From NCBI GenBank assembly GCA_009735695.1, contig SRSL01000001.1:372048-436047 (forward strand): a DNA stretch of 64,000 nucleotides, written 5' to 3'. Within the stretch, counting starts at the first letter, position 1. Each line of letters begins with the position of its first letter. This DNA is from Christiangramia bathymodioli. GTDB taxonomy: Bacteria; Bacteroidota; Bacteroidia; Flavobacteriales; Flavobacteriaceae. The notes below the pieces were generated by a model that saw nothing but the letters and a program-made list of their open reading frames with translations, searched no databases and had not been told where the DNA came from. Shown in pieces: positions 27,896 to 36,684 of this stretch. A program made the translations under genes and the position numbers.

Positions 27896-28609
27896 TTATC
27901 GTAAAAGTTTTAAGTATTGTTCAATAGTATTTTCGAGCCCAAGGTAAAGAGCTTCTGAAATAAGGGCATGACCAATAGAAACCTCGGCCAGGTGAGGCAC
28001 GTTATCTTTAAAATAACGCAGGTTCTTCAGCGAAAGATCATGACCGGCATTCACGCCCAACCCGATCTGGTGCGCCAGCTCGGCACATTCGGAATAGGCT
28101 TTTGCCGCATCGCTTCTTCCATCGGCATAGTCAACTGCAAAACTTTCGGTATATAATTCGATCCTGTCGGTTCCGGTTTTTTCAGCGCCCTCGATCATTT
28201 CCTTTACCGGGTCCACAAAAATTGAGGTTCGAATTCCATGCGATTTAAATTCTTTGATCACATCCTGTAAATATTCTTTATGTTTAATAGTGTCCCAGCC
28301 TGCATTGGAAGTGATGGCATCTTCAGCATCGGGAACCAGGGTTACCTGCGCCGGTTTAACGTCCAGCACGAGATCTATAAATTTTTGAATTGGCTTGCCT
28401 TCTATATTGAATTCAGTAGTCAAAACCGGTTTCAGGTCATAACAATCCGAATAGCGAATATGCCTCTCATCAGGCCTTGGATGCACGGTTATACCTTCGG
28501 CTCCGAACTTTTCAATGTTCCGTGCGGCCTCTACTACATTTGGAATATCCCCGCCACGGGCATTTCGCAAGGTGGCTATTTTATTGATATTTACACTCAG
28601 TTTGGTCAT
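27896..28609 (-). CDS. pdxJ: Pyridoxine 5'-phosphate synthase
   Basis: The 237-aa TIM-barrel enzyme condenses 1-deoxyxylulose 5-phosphate with 3-amino-1-hydroxyacetone 1-phosphate to make pyridoxine phosphate in the DXP-dependent vitamin B6 route. The opening [25 protein letters not shown] (43-50) and NAGHDLSL near the C-terminus are diagnostic, and the length is normal. It has its own promoter and shares an operon with the alpha/beta hydrolase. Confidence 0.97.
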   Translation of the reverse strand: MTKLSVNINKIATLRNARGGDIPNVVEAARNIEKFGAEGITVHPRPDERHIRYSDCYDLKPVLTTEFNIEGKPIQKFIDLVLDVKPAQVTLVPDAEDAITSNAGWDTIKHKEYLQDVIKEFKSHGIRTSIFVDPVKEMIEGAEKTGTDRIELYTESFAVDYADGRSDAAKAYSECAELAHQIGLGVNAGHDLSLKNLRYFKDNVPHLAEVSIGHALISEALYLGLENTIEQYLKLLR

Positions 28610-28628
28610 TTTCTCTTGGTTTTATTAA

Positions 28629-28656
28629 CAAAAATACAAAGAGCAGGCTGCTTCAA
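28629..28656 (-). promoter_or_regulatory. Putative promoter of pdxJ
   Basis: On the minus strand TTG (28656-28654), 17 nt, then TATTTTTG (28636-28629) ends about 20 nt from the ATG. Confidence 0.65.
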
Positions 28657-28703
28657 TGAATATTATTTTGATTAATTTGCACAAAAGGAAAGGAGCGGAT
28701 CAG

Positions 28704-29360
28704 ATGAGTTTGAAAGAATACATATTGAATGATATCGAGGTAAGAAATCTTCAGGAGAAAGTGGGAGATGTACAGCGGCTTTTTAACCAGCTAACCTATA
28801 CACATTTGCCAGTGGAAGAAAATGGTCATTATATTGGCTGTATTTCTGAGAATGATATTCGCTGTTTCGAAAAGGAAAAGAGCCTGGACGATTACCGCTA
28901 TGCGATCGAAAACTTTTTTGTGACTGAAAACAATTACTGGCTGGACAGCCTGGAAGCTTTCGCACAGAACAATTCGAACATTCTTCCCGTGCTGAGTGAG
29001 GAAAACAAATACCTGGGATATCTCGAACTTAATGATATGATCGCCCTGTTCAAGGAAACTCCGTTTTTGCACGAACCGGGAAATATCCTAATCGTTGAAA
29101 AAGCTTTTAAGGATTTTACCTTCGGTGAAGTAAGCCAGATCGTGGAATCTCATAATGCACATGTGCTTGGAGCCTTTGTCTCAAAGATCGAAGAAGATAT
29201 GGCCGAGATCACGCTTAAAATAACACCATCTGGCATGAACGAGATCATACAGTCTTTTAGAAGATATGGCTATATTATCGTTTCAGAACACCAGGAAGAT
29301 TCTTTCAACAAAAATCTTAAAGACCGATCTAAATATCTCGATAAATACCTGAACATATAA
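28704..29360 (+). CDS. CBS domain-containing protein
   Basis: The protein is 218 aa from the ATG at 28704, preceded by a purine-rich AAAGGAAAGGAGC. The longer frame from 28656 would overlap the divergent pdxJ promoter and is not preferred. A tandem CBS pair occupies about residues 1-125, and an ACT-like C-terminal region lies at about 130-205. CBS pairs bind adenosine nucleotides, so a sensory role is likely. It is immediately upstream of nadK (3-nt gap), so a nucleotide-sensing link to NAD kinase is conceivable but inferred. Confidence 0.85.
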   Translation: MSLKEYILNDIEVRNLQEKVGDVQRLFNQLTYTHLPVEENGHYIGCISENDIRCFEKEKSLDDYRYAIENFFVTENNYWLDSLEAFAQNNSNILPVLSEENKYLGYLELNDMIALFKETPFLHEPGNILIVEKAFKDFTFGEVSQIVESHNAHVLGAFVSKIEEDMAEITLKITPSGMNEIIQSFRRYGYIIVSEHQEDSFNKNLKDRSKYLDKYLNI

Positions 29361-29363
29361 TTC

Positions 29364-30248
29364 ATGAAAATTGGTATCTACGGACAGTTTTACCACACCA
29401 ATGCGGCAGAATACATAGGCCAGTTACTTGAAATCCTCGACCATAGGAACGTAGAAGTCCTTATCGAAGAGGATTTTTTAAAACTCATCCACAGCAACAA
29501 GACCATCGAAAAAGATTACGACCATTTCAGCGCTTTCGACGAGCTGGACAAATCATTCGATCTTTTCTTTTGCATTGGTGGCGACGGAACCATTCTAAAA
29601 TCGATCAATTATATTCGGAATTTGAACATTCCAATCGTTGGTATAAATACAGGAAGACTTGGCTTTCTGGCCACTATTCAGAAGGAACAGATAGAAAGCA
29701 CTATCGATGAGATCCTGGAAAAGAAATTCAGCCTGTCACCAAGATCGGTCCTCACCATGGAGACCAACCCAAAAACTTTCGATCCTATTTTCCAGCAGAT
29801 CGCTTTAAACGAAATTGCGGTAAGCCGGAAGAACACTACTTCGATGATCACTGTAGACACCTGGCTGGACGATCAATACCTTACCTCCTACTGGGCAGAC
29901 GGCCTTATCATATCCACACCTACCGGCTCCACCGGATATTCCCTTAGCTGCGGAGGCCCGGTGATCACCCCTGATGCCGATTCCCTGGTGATCACACCCA
30001 TAGCGCCTCACAATCTCAATGCGAGGCCCCTGGTGATTAAAGACCACACCACGATCAAATTAAAAGTATCGGGAAGAGGCAGCGAACACCTGGTGTCTAT
30101 GGATTCCAGGATAGCCACGCTGGAGAATGACACCGAGATCATCATTAAAAAAGCACCCTACACTATAAATTTTGTTGAATTGCAGGAGGATAGTTTTTTA
30201 AACACCCTTCGAAAAAAGCTCCTGTGGGGAGAAGACAAGCGCAATTAA
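29364..30248 (+). CDS. nadK: NAD kinase
   Basis: The 294-aa enzyme phosphorylates NAD to NADP. The catalytic GGDGT motif (D74 in IGGDGTIL), NTGRLGFLA and the glycine-rich TPTGSTGYSLSCGGP block are all present, and length and order are normal. It follows the CBS gene by 3 nt. The downstream porG-like gene has its own promoter. Confidence 0.97.
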   Translation: MKIGIYGQFYHTNAAEYIGQLLEILDHRNVEVLIEEDFLKLIHSNKTIEKDYDHFSAFDELDKSFDLFFCIGGDGTILKSINYIRNLNIPIVGINTGRLGFLATIQKEQIESTIDEILEKKFSLSPRSVLTMETNPKTFDPIFQQIALNEIAVSRKNTTSMITVDTWLDDQYLTSYWADGLIISTPTGSTGYSLSCGGPVITPDADSLVITPIAPHNLNARPLVIKDHTTIKLKVSGRGSEHLVSMDSRIATLENDTEIIIKKAPYTINFVELQEDSFLNTLRKKLLWGEDKRN

Positions 30249-30302
30249 GCAATAAAAGTTTCCAAAAACTGTTTATACGTATGTACAAATCTGCTCAAAT
30301 TA

Positions 30303-30331
30303 TTGCAGGGCAATCAGAATTGTTATATTTG
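30303..30331 (+). promoter_or_regulatory. Putative promoter of the porG-like/uppS/bamA operon
   Basis: TTG (30303-30305), 18 nt, then an exact TATATTTG (30324-30331). The ATG lies at 30349. Confidence 0.75.
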
Positions 30332-30348
30332 CAAACTTTTGAAAACCT

Positions 30349-31047
30349 ATGAGGTATCTAATCACATTTGTAGTGATGGCATTATTTATGACTAATTTGA
30401 ACGCGCAACAGTTCGAATTAGGAGTATTTGGCGGAGGTGCAAATTATATTGGCGACGTGGGACGATCTAATTACATATTACCCAATACCCCTGTTGGCGG
30501 TTTACTCGCTAAATGGAACAGGAGTCCGCGCCATGCATTAAGGCTAAGCTTGTTATATGCTGAAATTTCAGCAGACGATACCAAGTCTGATGACACCAGA
30601 AGGCAGCAGCGAGGCTATTCTTTTAATAATACGATCGCGGAGGCATCTCTAGGCCTGGAATTCAATTTCTGGGAATTTGACCTTACCAACCCATTACCTC
30701 AAAGCACCCCTTATTTATACACCGGTCTTACCTATTTCAGGGCAGATCATATGTGGCTGAAGAACGGACGAGCCGGAAACCTAGTGAACGAAGGAACCAA
30801 CTGGGAATTCGCCATTCCGATGGTGATGGGATATAAAGAGGCTATTACAGAACATATTATAGGAGCTTTGGAAATAGGCGCCAGATATACTTTTACCGAT
30901 AATCTTGACGGAAGCTGGCCCGAAGAATACCTGGGCCGCCGGGATCCAAATGTGGAATTTGGCAACAGGAACACCAATGACTGGTATGTTTTTACCGGCA
31001 TCAGCTTTACATTTACTTTTGGGCGTACGCCTTGTTATTGTTTTTAG
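30349..31047 (+). CDS. porG: DUF6089 family protein, PorG-like (type IX secretion)
   Basis: The 232-aa protein has a signal peptide (about 1-19, ending NLNAQQ) followed by an eight-strand-type outer-membrane barrel pattern (FELGVFGGGANYIGDVG at the start). It ends GRTPCYCF, with an unusual CYC. The family corresponds to PorG, an outer-membrane component associated with the type IX secretion rings, and the placement in front of uppS-bamA-ompH-ompH agrees with the conserved order I know from Porphyromonas. Its stop touches the uppS start. Confidence 0.8.
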   Translation: MRYLITFVVMALFMTNLNAQQFELGVFGGGANYIGDVGRSNYILPNTPVGGLLAKWNRSPRHALRLSLLYAEISADDTKSDDTRRQQRGYSFNNTIAEASLGLEFNFWEFDLTNPLPQSTPYLYTGLTYFRADHMWLKNGRAGNLVNEGTNWEFAIPMVMGYKEAITEHIIGALEIGARYTFTDNLDGSWPEEYLGRRDPNVEFGNRNTNDWYVFTGISFTFTFGRTPCYCF

Positions 31048-31788
31048 ATGAATTACAAAGAATCCATAAATCTTGATAAGTTACCGGTCCATATTGCCAT
31101 TATTATGGATGGCAATGGTCGTTGGGCCAAACAAAAAGGCTTATTCAGGGTCGCTGGACATGAAGAAGGTACCAAAGCGGTGCGCGATGTCGTGGAAGGA
31201 TGTGCCGAATTAGGCATTAAAAACCTAACCCTTTATGCCTTTTCTACTGAAAACTGGAATCGCCCAAAATTTGAAGTAGACACCCTTATGAAGTTATTGG
31301 TTTCTTCTCTGAAGAAGGAGATCAAAACACTTCAGGACAACAATATCAAACTCACATCCATAGGAAACATTACCAACCTTCCGAAGAAGGCACAGAAAGA
31401 ACTGAAGGATGTGATTGAAAAGACTTCGGAAAATTCTCACATGACCTTAACCCTTGCTTTAAGCTACGGCAGCAGGGAAGAAATAACCAGCTGCATCAGG
31501 CAGATCGCAGACAAAGTTAAAAGCGGAGAATTAAAGCCGAATGAGGTTGATGAATCGGTTATAAATGAGCATCTTTACACCCGAAATTTTCCAGATGTGG
31601 ATCTTTTAATAAGAACCAGTGGAGAACAGCGCATTAGCAATTTCCTTTTATGGCAGATCGCTTATGCCGAATTGTATTTTACGAAAATCTTATGGCCAGA
31701 ATTCCGAAGGGAAAACCTTTATGAGGCCATATACAACTATCAAAACAGAGAACGAAGATTTGGAAAAACCAGTGAGCAACTCAGTTAG
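31048..31788 (+). CDS. uppS: Isoprenyl transferase (undecaprenyl diphosphate synthase)
   Basis: The 246-aa cis-prenyltransferase extends farnesyl diphosphate with isopentenyl units to make the C55 lipid carrier for cell-wall glycans. The catalytic Asp is D21 in IMDGNGRWAKQKG, and GHEEGTKAVR, LYAFSTENW and RTSGEQRISNFLLWQ are all conserved. It starts directly after the porG-like stop and lies 7 nt before bamA. Confidence 0.97.
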   Translation: MNYKESINLDKLPVHIAIIMDGNGRWAKQKGLFRVAGHEEGTKAVRDVVEGCAELGIKNLTLYAFSTENWNRPKFEVDTLMKLLVSSLKKEIKTLQDNNIKLTSIGNITNLPKKAQKELKDVIEKTSENSHMTLTLALSYGSREEITSCIRQIADKVKSGELKPNEVDESVINEHLYTRNFPDVDLLIRTSGEQRISNFLLWQIAYAELYFTKILWPEFRRENLYEAIYNYQNRERRFGKTSEQLS

Positions 31789-31795
31789 TGCATTC

Positions 31796-34423
31796 ATGAC
31801 AAAAAGAATACTTAGCCTACTATTTATTTGTTTTATATTCAGCATCACCGCCAAAGCACAGGACCTACCCCTGGGAGATTCCAAAAAATACGTGATTGGC
31901 GATATAAAGGTAACAGGAACCACTACCTATAACGAAGGAACGGTAATCACCTATACAGGACTTAAAAAAGGCGACGAGATTTATATTCCTGGGGATCGAT
32001 TAAGCTCGATCATCAAAAAGCTCTGGGATCTTAATCTTTTCAGCGATATTAATTTCTATATCACCAACGTGGAAGGCAATGTGGCCGACCTGGAACTGGA
32101 AATCACCGAAGTTCCCGTACTTCAGGAAGTTCGTTTTGTTGGTTTAAAGAAAAAAGGCGAAAGAGACGAACTTATTGATGAGAACGAACTGAAGCCAGGC
32201 GCGAAGGTTACTGAAAACCTTATCACCACCACGAAAAACTATACCGAGGAAAAATTCAGAAAAGAAGGTTATTTCAACGCCGATGTTAATGTTCGGACTA
32301 CCGAGGTGACCGACACCACTGGTGCTCCTACCAACAAGGTTAACATGATCGTTAATGTTGACAAGGGAGACAGGGTGAAAATCTCTGAAATAGACCTGGT
32401 GGGCAATGAAGAATTATCAGATTGGAAGTTGAGAAGACAGATGAAGAACACCAAGCAAAAGAACTTTTTGAGGTTCTGGAAGCGTTCCAAATTTGTGCGT
32501 GATGATTACCAGGCTGATAAGGAAAACCTGATAAACAAATACAAGGAAGAAGGATACCGTGATGCTCGAATCACTTCAGATACGCTTATCAGAAAAGGAA
32601 ACGATGATATTGCTCTTAGGTTGAACATCGAGGAAGGAAACCAGTATTATATTGGAGACGTAAATTACCTGGGAAATGTAGCCTTTTCAGATGCTACTCT
32701 GGACAGGGTTCTTGGGCTTAACAAAGGTGATGTTTACAATGGAGTTTTGCTGGATGAACGGGTTCAGGGAAGAGAACCGAATAAAACTTCGATCGCCAAT
32801 ATCTACCAGAACAATGGTTACCTGTTCTCAGACATCGATCTTGTAGAAACCAATGTTTATAACGATACTATCGATTTTGAGATCAGGATCGTAGAAGGTA
32901 AGGAAGCCTATATCAACGAAATTCGCGTTACCGGAAACGACAAGACCAAAGATCATGTGATCTACAGGGAAATGAGAACCAAACCAGGCCAGAAATACAG
33001 CCAGGAAAACGTGGTGGCCACGGTTAGGGAATTAGGGCAGCTTGGGTTCTTCGATGCCGAAAACCTGAGTCCAGAATTTAAGGATGTAGATCCAAATGCC
33101 GGAACGCTAAGCCTTGAATATCCAGTAGTAGAAGCTGGTGCCAGCCAGATCGAGCTACAGGGAGGATACGGAGGCGGTGGTTTCATTGGAACCCTTGGAC
33201 TTTCGTTTAACAACTTCTCCCTTCAGGGAATTTTCGATAAGGATGCCTACAAGCCAATTCCTATGGGAGATGGGCAGTCACTTTCTTTAAGAGCACAGGC
33301 TAGTACTTTCTACCAGACTTACAGTCTTTCCTTTAGAGAACCATGGTTAGGAGGACAAAGACCGGTGAGCCTTTCAACTTCTTTTAGCTATACAAGACAG
33401 TTCCTTTTCGATTATATTGAAAGAAGAGCCGACAAATCAAGAAGTTTTGACATTCTTGGAGTTAGCGTTGGTCTTGCAAAAAGGTTAACCGCACCAGACC
33501 AGTATGTGACCGTACAGAACATGGTTGGTTTCCAGCGTTATGATCTTAATAACTATAATACCGGGCTATTTACGTTTGGTGACGGATATTCCAATAACCT
33601 GTATTATCAATTAGGCATCACTCGAGATAACACCTATATAAACCCTATTTTCCCAACAGGTGGTTCCAGATTTTCCATAACTGCAAAACTGACACCTCCT
33701 TATTCCTTATGGAACGGAGTTGACTATGGAAATCTAGAAAACCTGTACGAGTACCAGTTAAGAGACGAAAACGGGAACCTGATAGACTACGACGGAAACA
33801 GGGTTACACCTGATAATTCGGTGCCTGATGTACAGAAGGTAGATCAGAAGAAATACAACTGGCTGGAATTCTATAAGATCAAATTTGCCGGAACCTGGTA
33901 TACAAACCTGGCGAATTTTGGCCCGAGTAGCGACCTGGTTCTAAGAACGCATACAGAATTTGGTTTCCTTGGAGCTTATAACAATGAAAGAGGTGTGCCT
34001 CCATTTGAAAGATTTTACCTGGGAGGTGATGGTCTTGGAGCATTCAGCCTTGATGGAAGGGAAACCATCCAGTTAAGAGGTTATCCAAACCAGTCGGTTA
34101 TCCCGATCGACCGCCCCGTAAGCACACAGGATGATGGTGCGACCATCTATAATAAGTATTCTCTGGAACTAAGATATCCTATCACCCTGAAGCCGGCGGC
34201 ATCTATTTATGCCCTTACATTCCTTGAGGCTGGTGCTACTTATGATAGTTTCAGGGATTATAATCCATTCCAGGTGAACAGATCGGCAGGTCTTGGTCTA
34301 AGAATCTTTATGCCTACCTTTGGATTACTGGGTATCGACTTCGGTTATGGTTTCGACGAGATCGTTGGACAACCTGGACCTAACGGATGGGAAACTCACT
34401 TTATAATAGGACAGCAATTTTAA
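31796..34423 (+). CDS. bamA: Outer membrane protein assembly factor BamA
   Basis: The mature start is the ATG at 31796, giving 875 aa; an earlier in-frame ATG (31619) lies inside uppS and would hide the signal peptide (IFSITAKAQ cleavage region). Five POTRA-like repeats occupy about residues 25-450, beginning YVIGDIKVTG. The C-terminal 16-strand barrel carries the Omp85 motif and ends in an aromatic, IIGQQF. It inserts barrel proteins into the outer membrane. The following ompH/skp genes encode periplasmic chaperones for its clients. Confidence 0.96.
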   Translation: MTKRILSLLFICFIFSITAKAQDLPLGDSKKYVIGDIKVTGTTTYNEGTVITYTGLKKGDEIYIPGDRLSSIIKKLWDLNLFSDINFYITNVEGNVADLELEITEVPVLQEVRFVGLKKKGERDELIDENELKPGAKVTENLITTTKNYTEEKFRKEGYFNADVNVRTTEVTDTTGAPTNKVNMIVNVDKGDRVKISEIDLVGNEELSDWKLRRQMKNTKQKNFLRFWKRSKFVRDDYQADKENLINKYKEEGYRDARITSDTLIRKGNDDIALRLNIEEGNQYYIGDVNYLGNVAFSDATLDRVLGLNKGDVYNGVLLDERVQGREPNKTSIANIYQNNGYLFSDIDLVETNVYNDTIDFEIRIVEGKEAYINEIRVTGNDKTKDHVIYREMRTKPGQKYSQENVVATVRELGQLGFFDAENLSPEFKDVDPNAGTLSLEYPVVEAGASQIELQGGYGGGGFIGTLGLSFNNFSLQGIFDKDAYKPIPMGDGQSLSLRAQASTFYQTYSLSFREPWLGGQRPVSLSTSFSYTRQFLFDYIERRADKSRSFDILGVSVGLAKRLTAPDQYVTVQNMVGFQRYDLNNYNTGLFTFGDGYSNNLYYQLGITRDNTYINPIFPTGGSRFSITAKLTPPYSLWNGVDYGNLENLYEYQLRDENGNLIDYDGNRVTPDNSVPDVQKVDQKKYNWLEFYKIKFAGTWYTNLANFGPSSDLVLRTHTEFGFLGAYNNERGVPPFERFYLGGDGLGAFSLDGRETIQLRGYPNQSVIPIDRPVSTQDDGATIYNKYSLELRYPITLKPAASIYALTFLEAGATYDSFRDYNPFQVNRSAGLGLRIFMPTFGLLGIDFGYGFDEIVGQPGPNGWETHFIIGQQF

Positions 34424-34454
34424 TTTGGCACGATATTTTCTATCTTCGGTATAA

Positions 34455-35264
34455 ATGAAAAAAAATATATTCACCATACTAGCTATAATCGGTCTTGGAC
34501 TTGCTAGCGTCCATGCCCAGAAAAGCATCAGGCTTGGTTATATCGATATGGAATATATTCTTCAGAACGTACCGGAATACCAGGAAGCGAACAAGCAGCT
34601 GGATAATCGTGTACAGGAATGGAAAGCCGAAGCGGAAGCAAAACTTAAGAAGGTTGAAGAAATGCGAGCCAGCCTTGATAATGAAAGACCTTTGCTTACC
34701 AAGGAGCTGATCGAAGATCGCGAGGAAGAAATATCCTATATGGAACAACAGGCCAGAAAATATCAGCAGGATCGTTTCGGGCCAAATGGAGATTATATCA
34801 TTCAGAAGAAACAACTGGTAAGGCCAATCCAGGACCAGGTATTTACCGCGGTTCAGCAAATAGCCGAAAACAGGAATCTGGATTTCGTTTTTGACAGAAC
34901 CTCAGATATTGGAATGATATATGCAGACAAACAATATGATGTAAGCGAACTGGTTCTCAGAACCATTCAGAGAACCGCCAACAGGGAGCAGCTTCAGGGC
35001 AGGGATGAGATCGAGGAAATGGAAGAAGCCGAGGCTCGCACCCCAGAACAGCAGGACGCCATAGATGAACGGGAGCAACTGGTGGAAGAACGAAAAAATG
35101 AGCGTGAAGCTTATATCGAGGAAAAGAAACGAGAAAGAGATTCGATCAGGGCGGCCAAACAACGAGAATTCGAAGAAAGAAGACAAAAGATACTTGCAGA
35201 GAGAGAACGAAAGAGAGATTCAATCCTGCAGGCCCGTGAAAAAAAGAATGACACGATAAACTAA
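34455..35264 (+). CDS. OmpH/Skp family periplasmic chaperone, long form
   Basis: The 269-aa protein has a signal peptide (IGLGLASVHAQ) followed by a Skp-type coiled-coil region (about 45-170). A highly charged Glu/Arg/Lys tail (residues about 190-269) extends beyond a typical Skp. It is predicted to hold unfolded outer-membrane proteins for BamA. It follows bamA by 31 nt and precedes a shorter paralogue. Confidence 0.92.
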   Translation: MKKNIFTILAIIGLGLASVHAQKSIRLGYIDMEYILQNVPEYQEANKQLDNRVQEWKAEAEAKLKKVEEMRASLDNERPLLTKELIEDREEEISYMEQQARKYQQDRFGPNGDYIIQKKQLVRPIQDQVFTAVQQIAENRNLDFVFDRTSDIGMIYADKQYDVSELVLRTIQRTANREQLQGRDEIEEMEEAEARTPEQQDAIDEREQLVEERKNEREAYIEEKKRERDSIRAAKQREFEERRQKILAERERKRDSILQAREKKNDTIN

Positions 35265-35299
35265 ATATTTTTTAAACCTTAAACTTAACGACGATTAAA

Positions 35300-35809
35300 A
35301 TGAAACAATTCAGAACACTTTTTATAGCTTTCGCTTTGATGATTGGAGCTACTGCTTTTACAAATGCACAGTCTAAAGTGGCACATATCGCTACTCAGGA
35401 TCTGGTACAAACCCTTCCTGAATACAAGAGCGCTATGGATCAGCTACAAAAGCTGGAAAAGACTTATGATGCGGAGATAAAAGATATGTTATCTGAAGCA
35501 CAAAGCACTATGCAGCGTTACGAAGCAGAAGCTAATACAAAGTCTGAAGAGGAGAACCAGAAGAGAGCTACCGAACTACAGGCTGCTCAGAGAAGAATTC
35601 AGGAGCACAGTGCCAAGGCAAGACAGGATCTTCAGAAAAAAGAAGCTGACCTTCTTAGACCGATCCTTGAAAAAGTTCGTACTGCCATTCAGAAAGTAGC
35701 CAGAGACAAAGGTTACGACTACGTACTTGATTCTACAACCGGAACTGGAGTACTTCTTGCTGACGGGTATGATCTAATGCCAGACGTAAAGAAAGAGCTA
35801 GGAATGTAA
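35300..35809 (+). CDS. OmpH/Skp family periplasmic chaperone, short form
   Basis: The 169-aa protein has a signal peptide (ALMIGATAFTNAQ), a long coiled coil (about 45-125), and a C-terminal segment DYVLDSTTGTGVLLADG that matches its neighbour's DFVFDRTSDIG region. This is a normal Skp length. It ends the envelope operon, and a terminator lies just downstream. Confidence 0.93.
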   Translation: MKQFRTLFIAFALMIGATAFTNAQSKVAHIATQDLVQTLPEYKSAMDQLQKLEKTYDAEIKDMLSEAQSTMQRYEAEANTKSEEENQKRATELQAAQRRIQEHSAKARQDLQKKEADLLRPILEKVRTAIQKVARDKGYDYVLDSTTGTGVLLADGYDLMPDVKKELGM

Positions 35810-35836
35810 TTTCCCCACTCTTACTAAATAAAACTG

Positions 35837-35866
35837 AAAACTGCGTACAGAAATGTGCGCAGTTTT
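35837..35866 (+). terminator. Terminator after the ompH genes
   Basis: AAAACTGCG/CGCAGTTTT, extended by TAC/GTG pairs (one wobble), makes a 12-bp hairpin, followed by TATTTTTG that also forms a -7 box. Confidence 0.8.
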
Positions 35867-35874
35867 TATTTTTG
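35867..35874 (+). promoter_or_regulatory. -7 element of murI inside the terminator U-tract
   Basis: TATTTTTG exactly matches TAnnTTTG and ends 7 nt before the murI ATG (35882). No TTG lies at the -33 distance. Transcription would start at or next to the ATG. Confidence 0.45.
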
Positions 35875-35881
35875 TAGGTAT

Positions 35882-36676
35882 ATGAGCGACCCCAGACCTA
35901 TTGGACTATTTGATTCGGGAGTTGGAGGCACTTCCATCTGGAAGGAAATCCATCAGCTGCTTCCATTCGAACAAAGCATATACCTGGCCGATAGCAGGAA
36001 CGCTCCATACGGAATAAAACCCCAGAATGAGATCATTAGCCTTTCAGTAAAAAACACTGAAAAATTGCTGGAGATGGAATGCAAGCTCATCATTGTCGCC
36101 TGCAATACTGCCACCACCAACGCCATTAAGGTTCTAAGAAATACTTACGACGTTCCTTTTATAGGAATTGAGCCTGCCATTAAACCAGCGGCCCTGCAAA
36201 GCACAAACAAGGCAATTGGCATCCTCGCAACCAAGGGAACCCTTTCCAGCGAACTATTCACAAGAACTTCTGAATTATATACCCAGGACATCAATGTGAT
36301 AGAAGTGGTTGGCACAGGCCTGGTAGAGCTTATCGAAAGCGGCAAAAAAGAGAGTGATGAGATAAAGCTACTGCTAAAGAACCTGCTTTCGCCCATGATC
36401 GAGCAAAAGATCGACTATCTGGTGTTGGGTTGCAGTCACTACCCTTACCTGATACCGGTGCTTAAGGAATTATTACCTTCAAACGTGAAGATCATTGACT
36501 CAGGTGAGGCAGTCGCCAGACAAACAAAAGCGGTATTGTTAAAAGAGGGACTTTTAAATACTTCCCAGGAGTTGAAATTCCGGCCAAAATTCTATACCAA
36601 TACAGATACCGAAGTCCTGAAAGAACTCATTCAGGCTAAAAAATACGATCTCCAGGTAGAATTTCTGGATTTCTGA
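35882..36676 (+). CDS. murI: Glutamate racemase
   Basis: The protein is 264 aa from the ATG at 35882; the frame from 35855 overlaps the terminator and is rejected. It supplies D-glutamate for peptidoglycan. The conserved pieces are FDSGVGGTSI (D11), the first catalytic cysteine C74 in ACNTATTN and the second C184 in GCSHYPYL. It lies downstream of the ompH genes, separated by a terminator that merges with a -7 box. Confidence 0.96.
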   Translation: MSDPRPIGLFDSGVGGTSIWKEIHQLLPFEQSIYLADSRNAPYGIKPQNEIISLSVKNTEKLLEMECKLIIVACNTATTNAIKVLRNTYDVPFIGIEPAIKPAALQSTNKAIGILATKGTLSSELFTRTSELYTQDINVIEVVGTGLVELIESGKKESDEIKLLLKNLLSPMIEQKIDYLVLGCSHYPYLIPVLKELLPSNVKIIDSGEAVARQTKAVLLKEGLLNTSQELKFRPKFYTNTDTEVLKELIQAKKYDLQVEFLDF

Positions 36677-36684
36677 AAAAAGAT

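Noticed and set aside
31619-31795. Longer bamA reading frame starting inside uppS
   Set aside because: The extra 59 residues are the uppS coding region read in another frame; the ATG at 31796 gives an immediate signal peptide.
35855-35881. Upstream in-frame start for murI
   Set aside because: It begins inside the ompH terminator hairpin and adds nine residues absent from the MurI N-terminus.
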